Below, piece by piece: positions 53,101-61,081 of a stretch of 64,000 nt of DNA (position 1 is the stretch's first letter; the number at the start of each line of letters is the position of its first letter). Origin of the DNA: Paucibacter_B soli (GTDB lineage Bacteria > Pseudomonadota > Gammaproteobacteria > Burkholderiales > Burkholderiaceae_C); NCBI RefSeq assembly GCF_037482845.1, contig NZ_JBBHJW010000003.1, positions 62,001 to 126,000 of the forward strand. Direction: 5' to 3'. A model generated the notes under the pieces. It saw nothing but the letters and a program-made list of their open reading frames with translations. It was not told where the DNA came from and made no database searches. Position numbers and translations under genes: made by a program.

Positions 53101-55819
53101 GCAGCTTGCGCATGGCGCGCATCAGCTTGGCGATGTCGTCGAAGTGCAGGCCGGTGGTGGGCTCGTCGAAGAGGAAGAGCGTGCCCTTTTTGGCCACCGC
53201 CTGGCGTGGCTTGCTGCTCGCCGCCTCGGCCAGGAAGCCGGCCAGCTTCAAACGCTGCGCCTCGCCACCCGAGAGCGTGGGCACGGGCTGGCCCAGCTTG
53301 ATGTACTCCAGACCCACGTCGACGATGGGCTGCAGCTTTACAAGCACCTCACGCCTGTCCTTGAACAGCTGTGCGGCCTCGCTGACGGTCAGGTCCAGCA
53401 CATCGGCCACGCTCAGTTCACGCTCACCGAGCGAGAGCTTCACATCCAGCATCTCGGCGCGGTAGCGGCGCCCGTCGCAATCGGGGCAGCGCAGGTAGAC
53501 ATCGGAGAGGAACTGCATCTCCACATGCTCGAAGCCCGAGCCGCCGCAGGTGGCGCAGCGGCCGTCGCCGGCATTGAAGCTGAACATGCCGGCGCTGTAG
53601 CTGCGCTCGCGCGCCAGCGGCGCGTCGGCAAACAGCTTGCGGATCTCGTCGAAGGCACCCACATAACTCGCCGGGTTGGAGCGCGCAGTCTTGCCGATCG
53701 GCGACTGGTCGACGAACACCGCGTCCGACAGCCAGTCGGCGCCCAGGAGCCGGTCGTGCGCGCCGGGCGTCTCGGTGGCCTGGCCGAAGTGGCGCGCCAG
53801 CGCTGGGTAGAGCACGTCCTGCATCAGCGTGCTCTTGCCCGAGCCCGACACGCCCGTCACCACCACCATGCGCTGCAGCGGGAACTCGACGCTGACGTTC
53901 TTCAGGTTGTGCTCGCGCACGCCCTCCAGGATCAGGCGCGGCGTGCTGGCCTCGACGATGCGCTTGAGCCCCATGCCCACCTGCTTGCGCGCGCCCAGGT
54001 AGGCGCCGGTGAGGGTGTCGGCGGCGCGGATCTGCGCGGGCGTGCCGTCGAACACGATGGCGCCGCCCTTCTCGCCCGGGCCCGGGCCCATGTCGATCAG
54101 GCGGTCGGCCGCCAGCATCACGGCCGGGTCATGCTCCACCACCACCAGGGTGTTGCCGGCATCGCGCAGGCGCTGCATGGCCTGCACGATGCGGTTCATG
54201 TCGCGCGGATGCAGGCCGATGCTGGGCTCGTCCAGCACGAACAGGGTGTTCACCAGCGAGGTGCCCAGCGCGGTGGTGAGGTTGATGCGCTGCACCTCGC
54301 CGCCGCTGAGGGTGCGGCTCTGGCGGTCCAGCGTCAGGTAGCCGATGCCCACATCGCAGAGGTATTTGAGGCGGTTGCGGATCTCGTCCAGCAAGAGCTT
54401 CAGGGCCTCGTCCAGCATGGTGCTGGGCAGCTGCAGCTCGTCCATGAAGCGGCGCAGGCGATGAATGGGCAGCTGCATCAGGTCGTGCAGGCACAGGCCT
54501 TCCAGGGCCTCCAGCTGGGCACGGTCCCAATCCACGCCCGCGGGCATGACACGTTGCTCAGGAGCAAGCGCCGCATCGGCCAGCGCCTTCGAGCCCACGC
54601 GCCAGAGTAGCGCTTCGGTCTTCAGGCGCGCGCCGCGGCAGCCCGGGCATTCGGTATAGCTGCGGTACTTGGACAAGAGCACGCGGATGTGCATCTTGTA
54701 GGCCTTGCTCTCCAGGTATTCGAAGAAGCGCTTGACGCCGTACCACTGCTTGTTCCAGCTGCCCTTCCAGTTGGGCGTGCCGTTCACCACCCAGTCGCGC
54801 TGCGCCTCGCTGAGCTGGCTCCAGGCGGTATCGCGCGGGATGCCGGCCTCGCCGGCGTACTTGATCAAATCGTCCTGGCATTCCTTCCAGGCCGGCGTCT
54901 GCAGCGGTTTGATGGCGCCGTTGCGCAGCGTCTTTCGCTCGTCGGGGATCACCAGCCCCATGTCCACGCCGATCACGCGGCCAAAGCCGCGGCAGGTCTC
55001 GCAGGCGCCCATGGCCGAGTTGAAGGAGAACAGCGGCGGCTGCGGTTGCTGGTAGCGCAGATCGCTGTCGGGGCAATGCAGGCCGGTGGAGTAGCGCCAG
55101 AGCTCGGGCTCGCCCTCACCTTCTGGAGGGAGAACATAGACGTTCAAGCGAGCGCCCCCGCGCTTGAGCGAAAGCTCGATCGCCTCCATCGCGCGCTGTT
55201 TGTCCGCGCCCTGGATGCGAAAGCGATCCGCCACCACGTCGAGGATCTTGCGATCGCCCAGCTGGCGCTCGGCCTGGACGCGCGTGAAACCGCTGGCGGC
55301 CAGCCATTGCTGCACCTGCTCGCTGCTGGTGTTGGCCGGCAGCTCGACCGGAAAGCTCAGCACCAGGCGGGGGTCAGACGTTGCCGTCCGGGCCATCAGC
55401 TCGGCGTAAATCGTCTGCGCCGTGTCATGCCGCACCGGCAGCGCGGTCTGGCGGTCGTACAGCGAGGCGGCGCGCGCGAACAAGAGCTTGAGGTGATCGT
55501 TCAGCTCGGTCATCGTGCCCACCGTGGAGCGCGAGGTGCGCACCGGGTTGGTCTGGTCGATCGCGATGGCGGGCGGCACGCCGTCGACCTTGTCCACCGC
55601 CGGCCGGTCCATGCGGTCGAGGAATTGGCGCGCGTAGGCCGAGAAGGTCTCCACATAGCGGCGCTGGCCCTCGGCGTAGAGCGTGTCGAACACCAGGCTG
55701 GACTTACCCGAGCCGCTGGGCCCGGTCACCACCGTCAGCTCGCCGGTGTGCAGATCCAGGTCGAGGTTCTTGAGGTTGTGCTGGCGGGCGCCGCGGATTC
55801 GTATCGTGCCTTCGGACAT
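50174..55819 (-). CDS. uvrA: Double-length UvrA (two UvrA units fused, four ABC cassettes)
   Basis: An 1881-residue protein, twice the usual UvrA length of about 940. Each half is a full UvrA-like unit, so four Walker A motifs (GPSGSGKS at 33; GVSGSGKS near 656, 1028 and 1570) and four LSGGE signatures (near 504, 848, 1413 and 1757) are present. UvrA recognises bulky DNA lesions and loads UvrB. In half 1 the first zinc module reads CPDS where CPxC is normal, so one ligand is missing; the other modules (CATC..CPDC, CPAC..CGSC, CPGC..CDQC) are intact. A canonical uvrA probably exists elsewhere in the genome. Confidence 0.93.
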   Translation of the reverse strand: MSEGTIRIRGARQHNLKNLDLDLHTGELTVVTGPSGSGKSSLVFDTLYAEGQRRYVETFSAYARQFLDRMDRPAVDKVDGVPPAIAIDQTNPVRTSRSTVGTMTELNDHLKLLFARAASLYDRQTALPVRHDTAQTIYAELMARTATSDPRLVLSFPVELPANTSSEQVQQWLAASGFTRVQAERQLGDRKILDVVADRFRIQGADKQRAMEAIELSLKRGGARLNVYVLPPEGEGEPELWRYSTGLHCPDSDLRYQQPQPPLFSFNSAMGACETCRGFGRVIGVDMGLVIPDERKTLRNGAIKPLQTPAWKECQDDLIKYAGEAGIPRDTAWSQLSEAQRDWVVNGTPNWKGSWNKQWYGVKRFFEYLESKAYKMHIRVLLSKYRSYTECPGCRGARLKTEALLWRVGSKALADAALAPEQRVMPAGVDWDRAQLEALEGLCLHDLMQLPIHRLRRFMDELQLPSTMLDEALKLLLDEIRNRLKYLCDVGIGYLTLDRQSRTLSGGEVQRINLTTALGTSLVNTLFVLDEPSIGLHPRDMNRIVQAMQRLRDAGNTLVVVEHDPAVMLAADRLIDMGPGPGEKGGAIVFDGTPAQIRAADTLTGAYLGARKQVGMGLKRIVEASTPRLILEGVREHNLKNVSVEFPLQRMVVVTGVSGSGKSTLMQDVLYPALARHFGQATETPGAHDRLLGADWLSDAVFVDQSPIGKTARSNPASYVGAFDEIRKLFADAPLARERSYSAGMFSFNAGDGRCATCGGSGFEHVEMQFLSDVYLRCPDCDGRRYRAEMLDVKLSLGERELSVADVLDLTVSEAAQLFKDRREVLVKLQPIVDVGLEYIKLGQPVPTLSGGEAQRLKLAGFLAEAASSKPRQAVAKKGTLFLFDEPTTGLHFDDIAKLMRAMRKLLSAGHSLILIEHNLDVIRAADWLIDLGPEGGEEGGELVCQGTPEEVREHPHSHTALALREYALHMDRPATLVEEGRPLQSLVRAKRKATEEAIRIVNAREHNLKSLDVCIPRGKFNVITGVSGSGKSTLAFDILFNEGQRRYLESLNAYARSIVQPAGRPEVDAVWGIPPTVAIEQRLSRGGRKSTVATTTEVWHFLRLLYVKLGVQHCVHDGMPVKPQSVESIAAQLLRDYRGQHIGLLAPLVVNRKGLYTDLAKWAKARGHSHLRVDGEFLPTAPWPRLDRFKEHTLELPVGDLIVSVDKEAELRELLAKALDHGKGVLHVLAPLDELKAAIAGGRSTAAIGQVKVFSTKRACPACGTSYPELDPRLFSYNSKHGWCGSCVGTGLALTREQRKALDESLQEKGDRREQNFASQEAEIEGLADQPCPDCQGSRLNPTARSVTFEEQAISTVASWSVGEARAWVEGLRLHGRDADIARDVVSEIKGRLEFLEEVGLGYLTLDRAAPTLSGGEAQRIRLAAQLGSNLQGVCYVLDEPTIGLHPRDNQILLKALGTLGDKGNTLVVVEHDEDTIRRADHIIDIGPGAGKRGGHVVAQGTVAQLSAAGDSVTGRFLAHPLIHPLQARREIDPAAPKLTILNASLHNLRQVTVDVPLHRLVAVTGVSGSGKSTLARDVLLANMAQAVPLRRAPNSWIGCEGIEGHAQVDRVLEVDQTPIGKTPRSCPATYIGFWDAIRKLFAETLESKARGYAAGRFSFNTGEGRCPGCEGQGMKTIEMSFLPDVKVLCDQCHGQRFNPETLNVSWKGKSIGDVLAMEVDEAVEFFAAMPSIAHPLQLLKDVGLGYLTLGQPSPTLSGGEAQRIKLVSELVKVRDDVARRGQKAPHTLYVLDEPTVGLHMADVERLIRVLHRLVAGGHSVLVIEHDLDVIAEADWVIDLGPEGGTAGGAVVLAGTPEALVKSGSHSGVALAPVLARQVA

Positions 55820-56139
55820 GCTGGAGCAGCCTGCTGGGGATGGGGACCGGACATTCTATGGACGCATGCGACACGAAAATGTCAGCAGCCAGAATGCCCT
55901 TGATTTGTCGGCGCGCCGCTCGGCGGCCTGGCAAGACCGTCTGTCAAGACCCCATCTTGAAGGTATGCGCGCGCATTGCCAGCGGGCCCGGTCGGCGGCA
56001 ACAATGGCCACGGCGGTTCTGGGGGACAATCAAGGGTAAACACGGAACCCTGCATCCAGGCCATCCGGGAAGCAAAGCAAAAATAACAAACAACGGCCAG
56101 CCCATGCGCTGGCATGCAGTAGGCATTTATCCATCTGTC
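55820..56139. other. Intergenic region between tandem uvrA and the receiver gene
   Basis: This 320-bp divergent spacer must hold the uvrA promoter on the minus strand and the receiver promoter on the plus strand. I see no clear -10/-35 pair, no LexA-like box and no terminator. The receiver frame stays open through most of it, so a longer N-terminus (for example from the ATG at 56104) cannot be excluded, but the extra sequence looks non-coding. Confidence 0.6.
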
Positions 56140-56559
56140 ATGACATCAGCGATTTCCTCCCTGCCCGCTGAGGCCGCAACCATCCTGCTGGTAGAGGACA
56201 ACCCAATCAACCAGGTGGTGGCGCTGGAGTTCCTGGCCCTGATGGGCTTGCAGACCCGGCTCGCCAACAACGGCCTCGAGGCGCTGCAGCTGTGCGCCGA
56301 GACCGCGCCCGATCTGGTGCTGATGGACATCCAGATGCCCGGCATGGACGGCCTGGAATGCGCACGCCGCCTGCGTGCCCTGCAGGGTGCCGGCGAGCTG
56401 GCGCGCTTCCCCATCCTGGCGCTCACCGCCCATGCGCTGGACAGCGATGTGCAGGCCAGCTTGGCCGCCGGCATGGACGAGCACCTCACCAAGCCGCTGG
56501 ACTTCGTCTCGCTGCGCCTGCGCCTGGGGCGCTGGGTCGCGCTGCCGCAGCGCTCTTAG
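56140..56559 (+). CDS. Stand-alone response regulator receiver domain protein
   Basis: A 139-residue protein made of a single receiver domain: LLVEDNPINQVVALEFL (acidic pocket), DLVLMDIQMPGMDGLE (phospho-acceptor Asp), ALTAHAL and KPLD (conserved Lys). NPINQVV is the style of receivers found on hybrid histidine kinases, so it may be a phosphorelay intermediate. No output domain or kinase lies beside it. Start chosen at MTSAISS; MRWHAVG at 56104 is possible. Its stop overlaps the convergent hydrolase by 4 bp. Confidence 0.87.
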   Translation: MTSAISSLPAEAATILLVEDNPINQVVALEFLALMGLQTRLANNGLEALQLCAETAPDLVLMDIQMPGMDGLECARRLRALQGAGELARFPILALTAHALDSDVQASLAAGMDEHLTKPLDFVSLRLRLGRWVALPQRS

Positions 56560-57398
56560 GCCGCGTCCAGAAAGCGCTCCACCAGGTCGAGCTGGGCCGG
56601 CACGTTCAGCGCCGGCGCATGGCCGCAAGCCGCGATGGTGGCCACCACCGCGCGCGGGCCGCGGCTGCGCATGGCCTCGGCGGTCTCGGCCAGCAGCAGA
56701 TCGGAATCCGCGCCGCGCAAGCACAGCACCGGCAGGTCCAGGCTGTCCCAGGCCTCCCAGAGTTCGTAGTCGTCGGGATGGTCGATGAACTGGCGCACCA
56801 TCGCCGGGTCGTAATGCGGCGTCACGCGGCCGTCGGGCAGGCGCCGCGTCGAGGTCTCGGTGAGGCGGCGCCATTGCGCATCGCTGAGCCAGCCATAGGG
56901 TTTGTAGACCGAGCGGAAATACTGCTCCAGCTCGGTGACGGTCGCAAAGGCCGCCGGATTGCCCGCATAGGACTTGATGCGCTCCAGCGCGGCCGCGGCC
57001 AGCGCGGGGCCGTTGTCGTTCAGCACCAGGCGGCGGATGCGGCCACGCAGCGCCCCCGCCGCGGCCAGCGTGCCGATGGCGCCACCCATCGAGGTGCCGA
57101 CCCAGTGGAACTGGCCCAGCCCCAGCTGGTCGACCAGCTCCTGCGCGACGCGCACATAAAACGCCAGGCAGTATTCGCGCCCCGGCTCCGGGCTCCACTC
57201 CGAGAGGCCGCGGCCAATGGTGTCGGGGCAGATCACGCGGTAGCGGCGGCTCAGCTGCGCGGCCAGCTCGTCCATGTCACGGCAGGTGCGCGCCAGGCCA
57301 TGCCAGGCGATCACCGCTTCCTGATGCTCGCTGCCCCATTCGGTGTAGTGGATCTCACGGCCGGCGCAGCGCAGGTAATTGGATGTGAAGCCGCTCAT
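56556..57398 (-). CDS. Alpha/beta hydrolase coupled to the ABC importer
   Basis: A 280-residue cytoplasmic hydrolase: oxyanion-region WHGLART (32-38), nucleophile Ser103 in GTSMGG, acid in LRGADSDLL and His in ACGHAPALN near the end. It resembles esterase/lactonase-type enzymes acting on small molecules. The start overlaps the livM stop by 4 bp (57395-57398), so it is translated as the last gene of the importer operon and probably acts on the imported compound. Confidence 0.9.
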   Translation of the reverse strand: MSGFTSNYLRCAGREIHYTEWGSEHQEAVIAWHGLARTCRDMDELAAQLSRRYRVICPDTIGRGLSEWSPEPGREYCLAFYVRVAQELVDQLGLGQFHWVGTSMGGAIGTLAAAGALRGRIRRLVLNDNGPALAAAALERIKSYAGNPAAFATVTELEQYFRSVYKPYGWLSDAQWRRLTETSTRRLPDGRVTPHYDPAMVRQFIDHPDDYELWEAWDSLDLPVLCLRGADSDLLLAETAEAMRSRGPRAVVATIAACGHAPALNVPAQLDLVERFLDAA

Positions 57399-58477
57399 GG
57401 GGACTCCTTGTTCTGCAACATCGCGCGCAGCCGCAGCCGCCCGACGATGCCGCTGGGGAAGTGGTAGACCGAGAGCACGAACAAGAGCCCCAGCCAGAGC
57501 AGCCAGCGGTCCGGCGAGATCAGCTGGGCGAGCAGCGGCAGGTCGGTGAGCCGGTCGGCGCCCAGCTTCATCAAGTCCTGCAGATAGCTCTGCGCCAGCA
57601 CGAACAGCACGCTGCCTATCACCGCGCCGTAGATCGTGCCCATGCCGCCTATCACCACGATCAAGAGGATGTCCAGCATCAGCTCGAAGGCCAGCGAGGT
57701 GTCGGGCCCGTTGTAGCGCAACCAGAGCGCCAGCAAGGCACCGGCCAGGGTGGCGAACAGGGCCGCCAGCATGTTCGAGAGCGTGCGGTAGACCACGCTG
57801 CGGTAACCGATCGCCTCGGCGCGGAAATCGTTCTCACGTATCGCCTGCAGCACGCGGCCGAAGGGCGAATTGACGATGCGCAGCATCAGGAGCACCAGCG
57901 CCAGGGTGGCGACGAAGAGCAGGTAGTAGCTGAGGAAGCGGCCGTCGATGCTGGCGCCCAGCAAGGGCTCCTCCAGGTACTCGGTGCCGGGCTGCAGGGC
58001 CTCGGGGACCTTGAAACTCAGGCCGTCCTCGCCGCCGGTGAAGTCGGACAGCTGCGAGGCCAGGGTCATGAAGGCCGAGGCCACCGCCAGCGTGATCATG
58101 GCAAAGAAGATCGCCTTCACGCGCAGCGAGAACAGGCCGATCAGCAGCGAGAGCAGCAGCGAGGCGAGCAGCGCGCCACCCAGGCCCAGGGCCACCGCGG
58201 CCCAGCCCGGCCCCATGCGGGTGCTGGCGATCGCCACCCCATAAGCGCCGATGCCGAAGAACATGGTGTGGGCAAAGCTGACGATGCCGGTATAGCCCAG
58301 CAGCAGGTCGTAGCTGGCCACCAGCACGATGAAGACCATGATCTTGGCCGCCACATTGAGCGCCTTGGTGCCGGGAAAGATGAAGGGCGTGAGCGCCAGG
58401 CCCAGCACCGCCAGCAGCAGCAGCAGGGCCAGCAGCTTGCTGCGCGGCAAATCGTGGGAAAGCATTGCCTTGAGCAT
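57395..58477 (-). CDS. livM: Branched-chain amino acid-type ABC transporter permease, LivM family
   Basis: A 360-residue inner-membrane permease with about ten helices and the LivM family blocks YDLLLGYTGIVSFAHTMFFG, AIRENDFRAEAIGYRSVVYR (coupling loop) and GGMGTIYGAVIGS. Partner of the LivH permease 6 bp upstream in the same operon. Liv-type systems also import urea, amides and aromatic acids, so the substrate is open. Confidence 0.93.
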   Translation of the reverse strand: MLKAMLSHDLPRSKLLALLLLLAVLGLALTPFIFPGTKALNVAAKIMVFIVLVASYDLLLGYTGIVSFAHTMFFGIGAYGVAIASTRMGPGWAAVALGLGGALLASLLLSLLIGLFSLRVKAIFFAMITLAVASAFMTLASQLSDFTGGEDGLSFKVPEALQPGTEYLEEPLLGASIDGRFLSYYLLFVATLALVLLMLRIVNSPFGRVLQAIRENDFRAEAIGYRSVVYRTLSNMLAALFATLAGALLALWLRYNGPDTSLAFELMLDILLIVVIGGMGTIYGAVIGSVLFVLAQSYLQDLMKLGADRLTDLPLLAQLISPDRWLLWLGLLFVLSVYHFPSGIVGRLRLRAMLQNKESP

Positions 58478-58483
58478 GGTGAA

Positions 58484-59536
58484 TCAGCCTTGTTTGACGG
58501 GGTAGAGACCCTGCGGCCGCCACAGCAGCACCGCCACCATCAGCGCAATATTGGAGAACAGCGCCACCTTGGGCGCCAGGAAGCCGCAGTAGTTGGCCAT
58601 CAGGCCCACCGCCAGCGCGCCGACGAAGCAACCCAGGGTGGAGCCCAGGCCGCCGATGATGATGACGATGAAGATCAGGGTGTTGACCTGGCCGCCGATC
58701 TGCGGCGTTACGCCCTGCTGGTAGAGGCCCCACATCACCCCGCCCAGCCCCGCCAGCGCCGAGCCGCCCACGAACACGCCCACGAACAGGCGCTTGATGC
58801 GGTAGCCCAGGCTCTCCACCATCTCGCGGTCCTGCACGCCGGCGCGTATCAAGAGGCCCAGCTTGGTGCGGTTGAGCACCAGCAGCAGGGATGCGAACAC
58901 CAGCAGGCCCAGCACCACCGCGAGGATGCGGAATTTTTCGATCGCGACATCGCCGAACAGCAGCGCGCCGCGCAGGCCTTCGGGCAGCGGCATGGCAATC
59001 AGCTGCGGCCCCCACCAGGCCTTGATCAACTCCTCGCCGATGATCATGCCGCCCATGGTGATGAGGATCTGCTTGAGATGCTGGCCATACACCGGCCGCA
59101 CCATCACACGCTCGAACACCAGCCCCAGGGCCGCGGCGGCCCCCATGCCGGCCAGGCAGGCCGTTCCCACCGCCACCAGGTTGGCCAGCAGTGAGGGGTT
59201 TTCGGTCCAGGCCCCCATCGCCCCCATCACCGTGGTGGCGACAAAGGCGCCCAGGGCGATGAAGACGCCATGGCCGAAGTTCAGCACATCCATCAGGCCG
59301 AACACCAGGGTCAGGCCCGAGGCGATGATGAAGATGATCAGGCCCATGGCGAGGCCGGCCACGGTCAGTGTGCTCCAGCTGCTGGCGCTGCCGATCAGCG
59401 GCAGGGCGGCCAGCATCAGTCCGGCCAGCAGCAGCAGGGGCAACTTGTCGAAGCGCGCCTGTGGCACCGGCTCGGCGGCCTGTGCGGCGGAGGCGGGCAA
59501 GGTTTGTGCAGTCATGTGCAGGCCTCTTGTCGTCAT
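58484..59536 (-). CDS. livH: Branched-chain amino acid-type ABC transporter permease, LivH family
   Basis: A 350-residue permease with the LivH blocks LTLVFGLMDVLNFGHGVFIA, GVQDREMVESLGYRIKRLFV (coupling loop) and IIGGLGSTLGCFVGALAVG. Two starts compete: the ATG at 59536 overlaps the livF stop (ATGA), while the ATG at 59515 has its own AGAGG seven bases upstream. An N-terminal segment of about 30 residues before the first helix is longer than in E. coli LivH. Confidence 0.92.
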   Translation of the reverse strand: MTTRGLHMTAQTLPASAAQAAEPVPQARFDKLPLLLLAGLMLAALPLIGSASSWSTLTVAGLAMGLIIFIIASGLTLVFGLMDVLNFGHGVFIALGAFVATTVMGAMGAWTENPSLLANLVAVGTACLAGMGAAAALGLVFERVMVRPVYGQHLKQILITMGGMIIGEELIKAWWGPQLIAMPLPEGLRGALLFGDVAIEKFRILAVVLGLLVFASLLLVLNRTKLGLLIRAGVQDREMVESLGYRIKRLFVGVFVGGSALAGLGGVMWGLYQQGVTPQIGGQVNTLIFIVIIIGGLGSTLGCFVGALAVGLMANYCGFLAPKVALFSNIALMVAVLLWRPQGLYPVKQG

Positions 59537-60267
59537 TGATGCGCGGCCAGCGAGAGCCCGAGCAGGCGCTGCTGCAGCGCTTCGTCGGCGGCCAGTTCGG
59601 CCATCGCGCCGGCATGCACGACGCGGCCGTTGTCCATCACCGCGACGCGGTCGCCCAGCGCCTTGGCGACCATGAAGTTCTGCTCCACCAGCAGCACCGT
59701 GGTGTCGGTGGCCTTGAGCTCCTTGAGCGCCGCGATCAGGTTCAGGATGATGGCCGGCGCCAGGCCCTTGGAGGGCTCGTCGATCAGGAGCAGGCGGCGC
59801 GGCTCGATGAGTGCGCGCGCGATCGCCAGCATCTGCTTCTGCCCGCCGCTGAGCTTGCCGGCCGGGTAGAGCCAGAACTTCTTCAGCGCCGGGAAGAGCG
59901 TGAACAGCCAGTCCAGGCGCGTGGTATCCAAGTCGTTCAGCGAACGCGCGCGGCGCGCCGCCAGCAAGAGGTTCTCGCGCACCGTCAGGTCGCCGAAGAT
60001 GCCCATGTTCTCGGGCACATAGGCGATGTCGCGCTGCGCGATCTCCGGCGTGGCCTGGCCTTGGATGGGCTGACCGTCAAACAAGACCTGACCCTGGCTG
60101 GCGGGCCACAGGCCCATGATGGTGCGCAGCGTGGTGGTCTTGCCCGCGCCGTTGCGGCCCAAGAGCATGGTGAGCTGGCCGGCCGGCACGTCGAGGTCCA
60201 CGCCGTGCAGGATGTGATAGGCGCCGATATGGGTGTGCACACCCTGGAGACTCAAGAGCGCGCTCAT
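59533..60267 (-). CDS. livF: Branched-chain amino acid-type ABC transporter ATPase, LivF family
   Basis: A 244-residue ATPase with Walker A GRNGAGKTT, VPENMGIFGDLTV, signature KLSGGQKQMLAIARAL, Walker B LLLIDEPSKGLAP and VLLVEQNF. These are the LivF-type signatures. It overlaps livG by 4 bp upstream and livH by 4 bp downstream. Confidence 0.93.
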   Translation of the reverse strand: MSALLSLQGVHTHIGAYHILHGVDLDVPAGQLTMLLGRNGAGKTTTLRTIMGLWPASQGQVLFDGQPIQGQATPEIAQRDIAYVPENMGIFGDLTVRENLLLAARRARSLNDLDTTRLDWLFTLFPALKKFWLYPAGKLSGGQKQMLAIARALIEPRRLLLIDEPSKGLAPAIILNLIAALKELKATDTTVLLVEQNFMVAKALGDRVAVMDNGRVVHAGAMAELAADEALQQRLLGLSLAAHQ

Positions 60268-61022
60268 GCTGCGACCTCGTCTGCAACAACACCGAGATAC
60301 GCGTTCTGCACCACCGGCGAGGCGATCACTTCGGCGGGGTCGCCATCGGCCACCAGCTGGCCGTTGTGCAGCACGATGATGCGGTCGGCCAGTTCGCGCA
60401 CCACGTCCATCTTGTGCTCCACCAGCAGGATGGTGTGCCGGCCCTGGGCCTTGAGCTGGCGTATCAGGTCCAGGATCACCGGCACCTCGTCCACGCTCAT
60501 GCCGGCGGTGGGCTCGTCGAACATATAGACCTTGGGTTGCAGGGCGATCAGCATCGCCACCTCGAGCTTGCGCTGGTCGCCATGCGGCAGGGCCGCGGCA
60601 ATGCTTGAAGACTTCCCGGCCAGCCGCACCTGGGCCAGGATGGCCATGGCCTCGTCGATCAGTTCGCGATGCTGCAGCCAGACCGACAGCATCTTCAGCC
60701 CGATGCCGCGCCGCGCCTGCACCGCCAGCCGCACGTTCTCCAGCACCGGCAGGTGCGGGAACAGCTGGGTGAGCTGAAATGCCCGGCCCAGGCCGCGCCT
60801 GGTGCGCAGCGGCGCACTCAGCGCACTGAGGTCCTCGCCGTCCAGCAAGACCTGACCCTCGGTGGCGCGCAGCTGGCCCGAGATCAGGTTGAAGTAGGTG
60901 GTCTTGCCGGCACCATTCGGGCCGACGATGGCGGTCAGGCTGCCGGGCGCGAAGGCGCAGGACACATGGTCCACCGCCACATGGCCGCCGAAGCGGATGG
61001 TGAGGTTCTTGGTTTCAAGCAT
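60264..61022 (-). CDS. livG: Branched-chain amino acid-type ABC transporter ATPase, LivG family
   Basis: A 252-residue ATPase with Walker A GPNGAGKTT, GRAFQLTQLFPHLPVLENV, signature LPHGDQRKLEVAML (the LivG-type variant of LSGGQ), Walker B MFDEPTAGMS and LLVEHKMDVV. It follows the binding-protein gene after 59 bp that contain a stable hairpin. Confidence 0.93.
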   Translation of the reverse strand: MLETKNLTIRFGGHVAVDHVSCAFAPGSLTAIVGPNGAGKTTYFNLISGQLRATEGQVLLDGEDLSALSAPLRTRRGLGRAFQLTQLFPHLPVLENVRLAVQARRGIGLKMLSVWLQHRELIDEAMAILAQVRLAGKSSSIAAALPHGDQRKLEVAMLIALQPKVYMFDEPTAGMSVDEVPVILDLIRQLKAQGRHTILLVEHKMDVVRELADRIIVLHNGQLVADGDPAEVIASPVVQNAYLGVVADEVAA

Positions 61023-61028
61023 GGTGCT

Positions 61029-61054
61029 CGGTCACCCGGGTGCAAGGGTGACCG
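61029..61054 (-). promoter_or_regulatory. Intercistronic stem-loop between binding protein and livG
   Basis: CGGTCACCC and GGGTGACCG form a perfect 9-bp stem with an 8-base loop, in the gap after the binding-protein stop. No U tract follows, so it is more likely an mRNA stabiliser or partial attenuator than a full terminator. Such hairpins help make more binding protein than membrane subunits. Confidence 0.65.
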
Positions 61055-61081
61055 CAGAGTCGCGGGGTGCGGTGGCGGTGC

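Noticed and set aside
49853..54610. A 1585-codon open frame on the plus strand across uvrA
   Set aside because: It is exactly antisense to the well-supported tandem UvrA, has low-complexity His/Gln/Arg/Ala-rich composition and no recognisable domain. Long antisense frames are expected in GC-rich genes.
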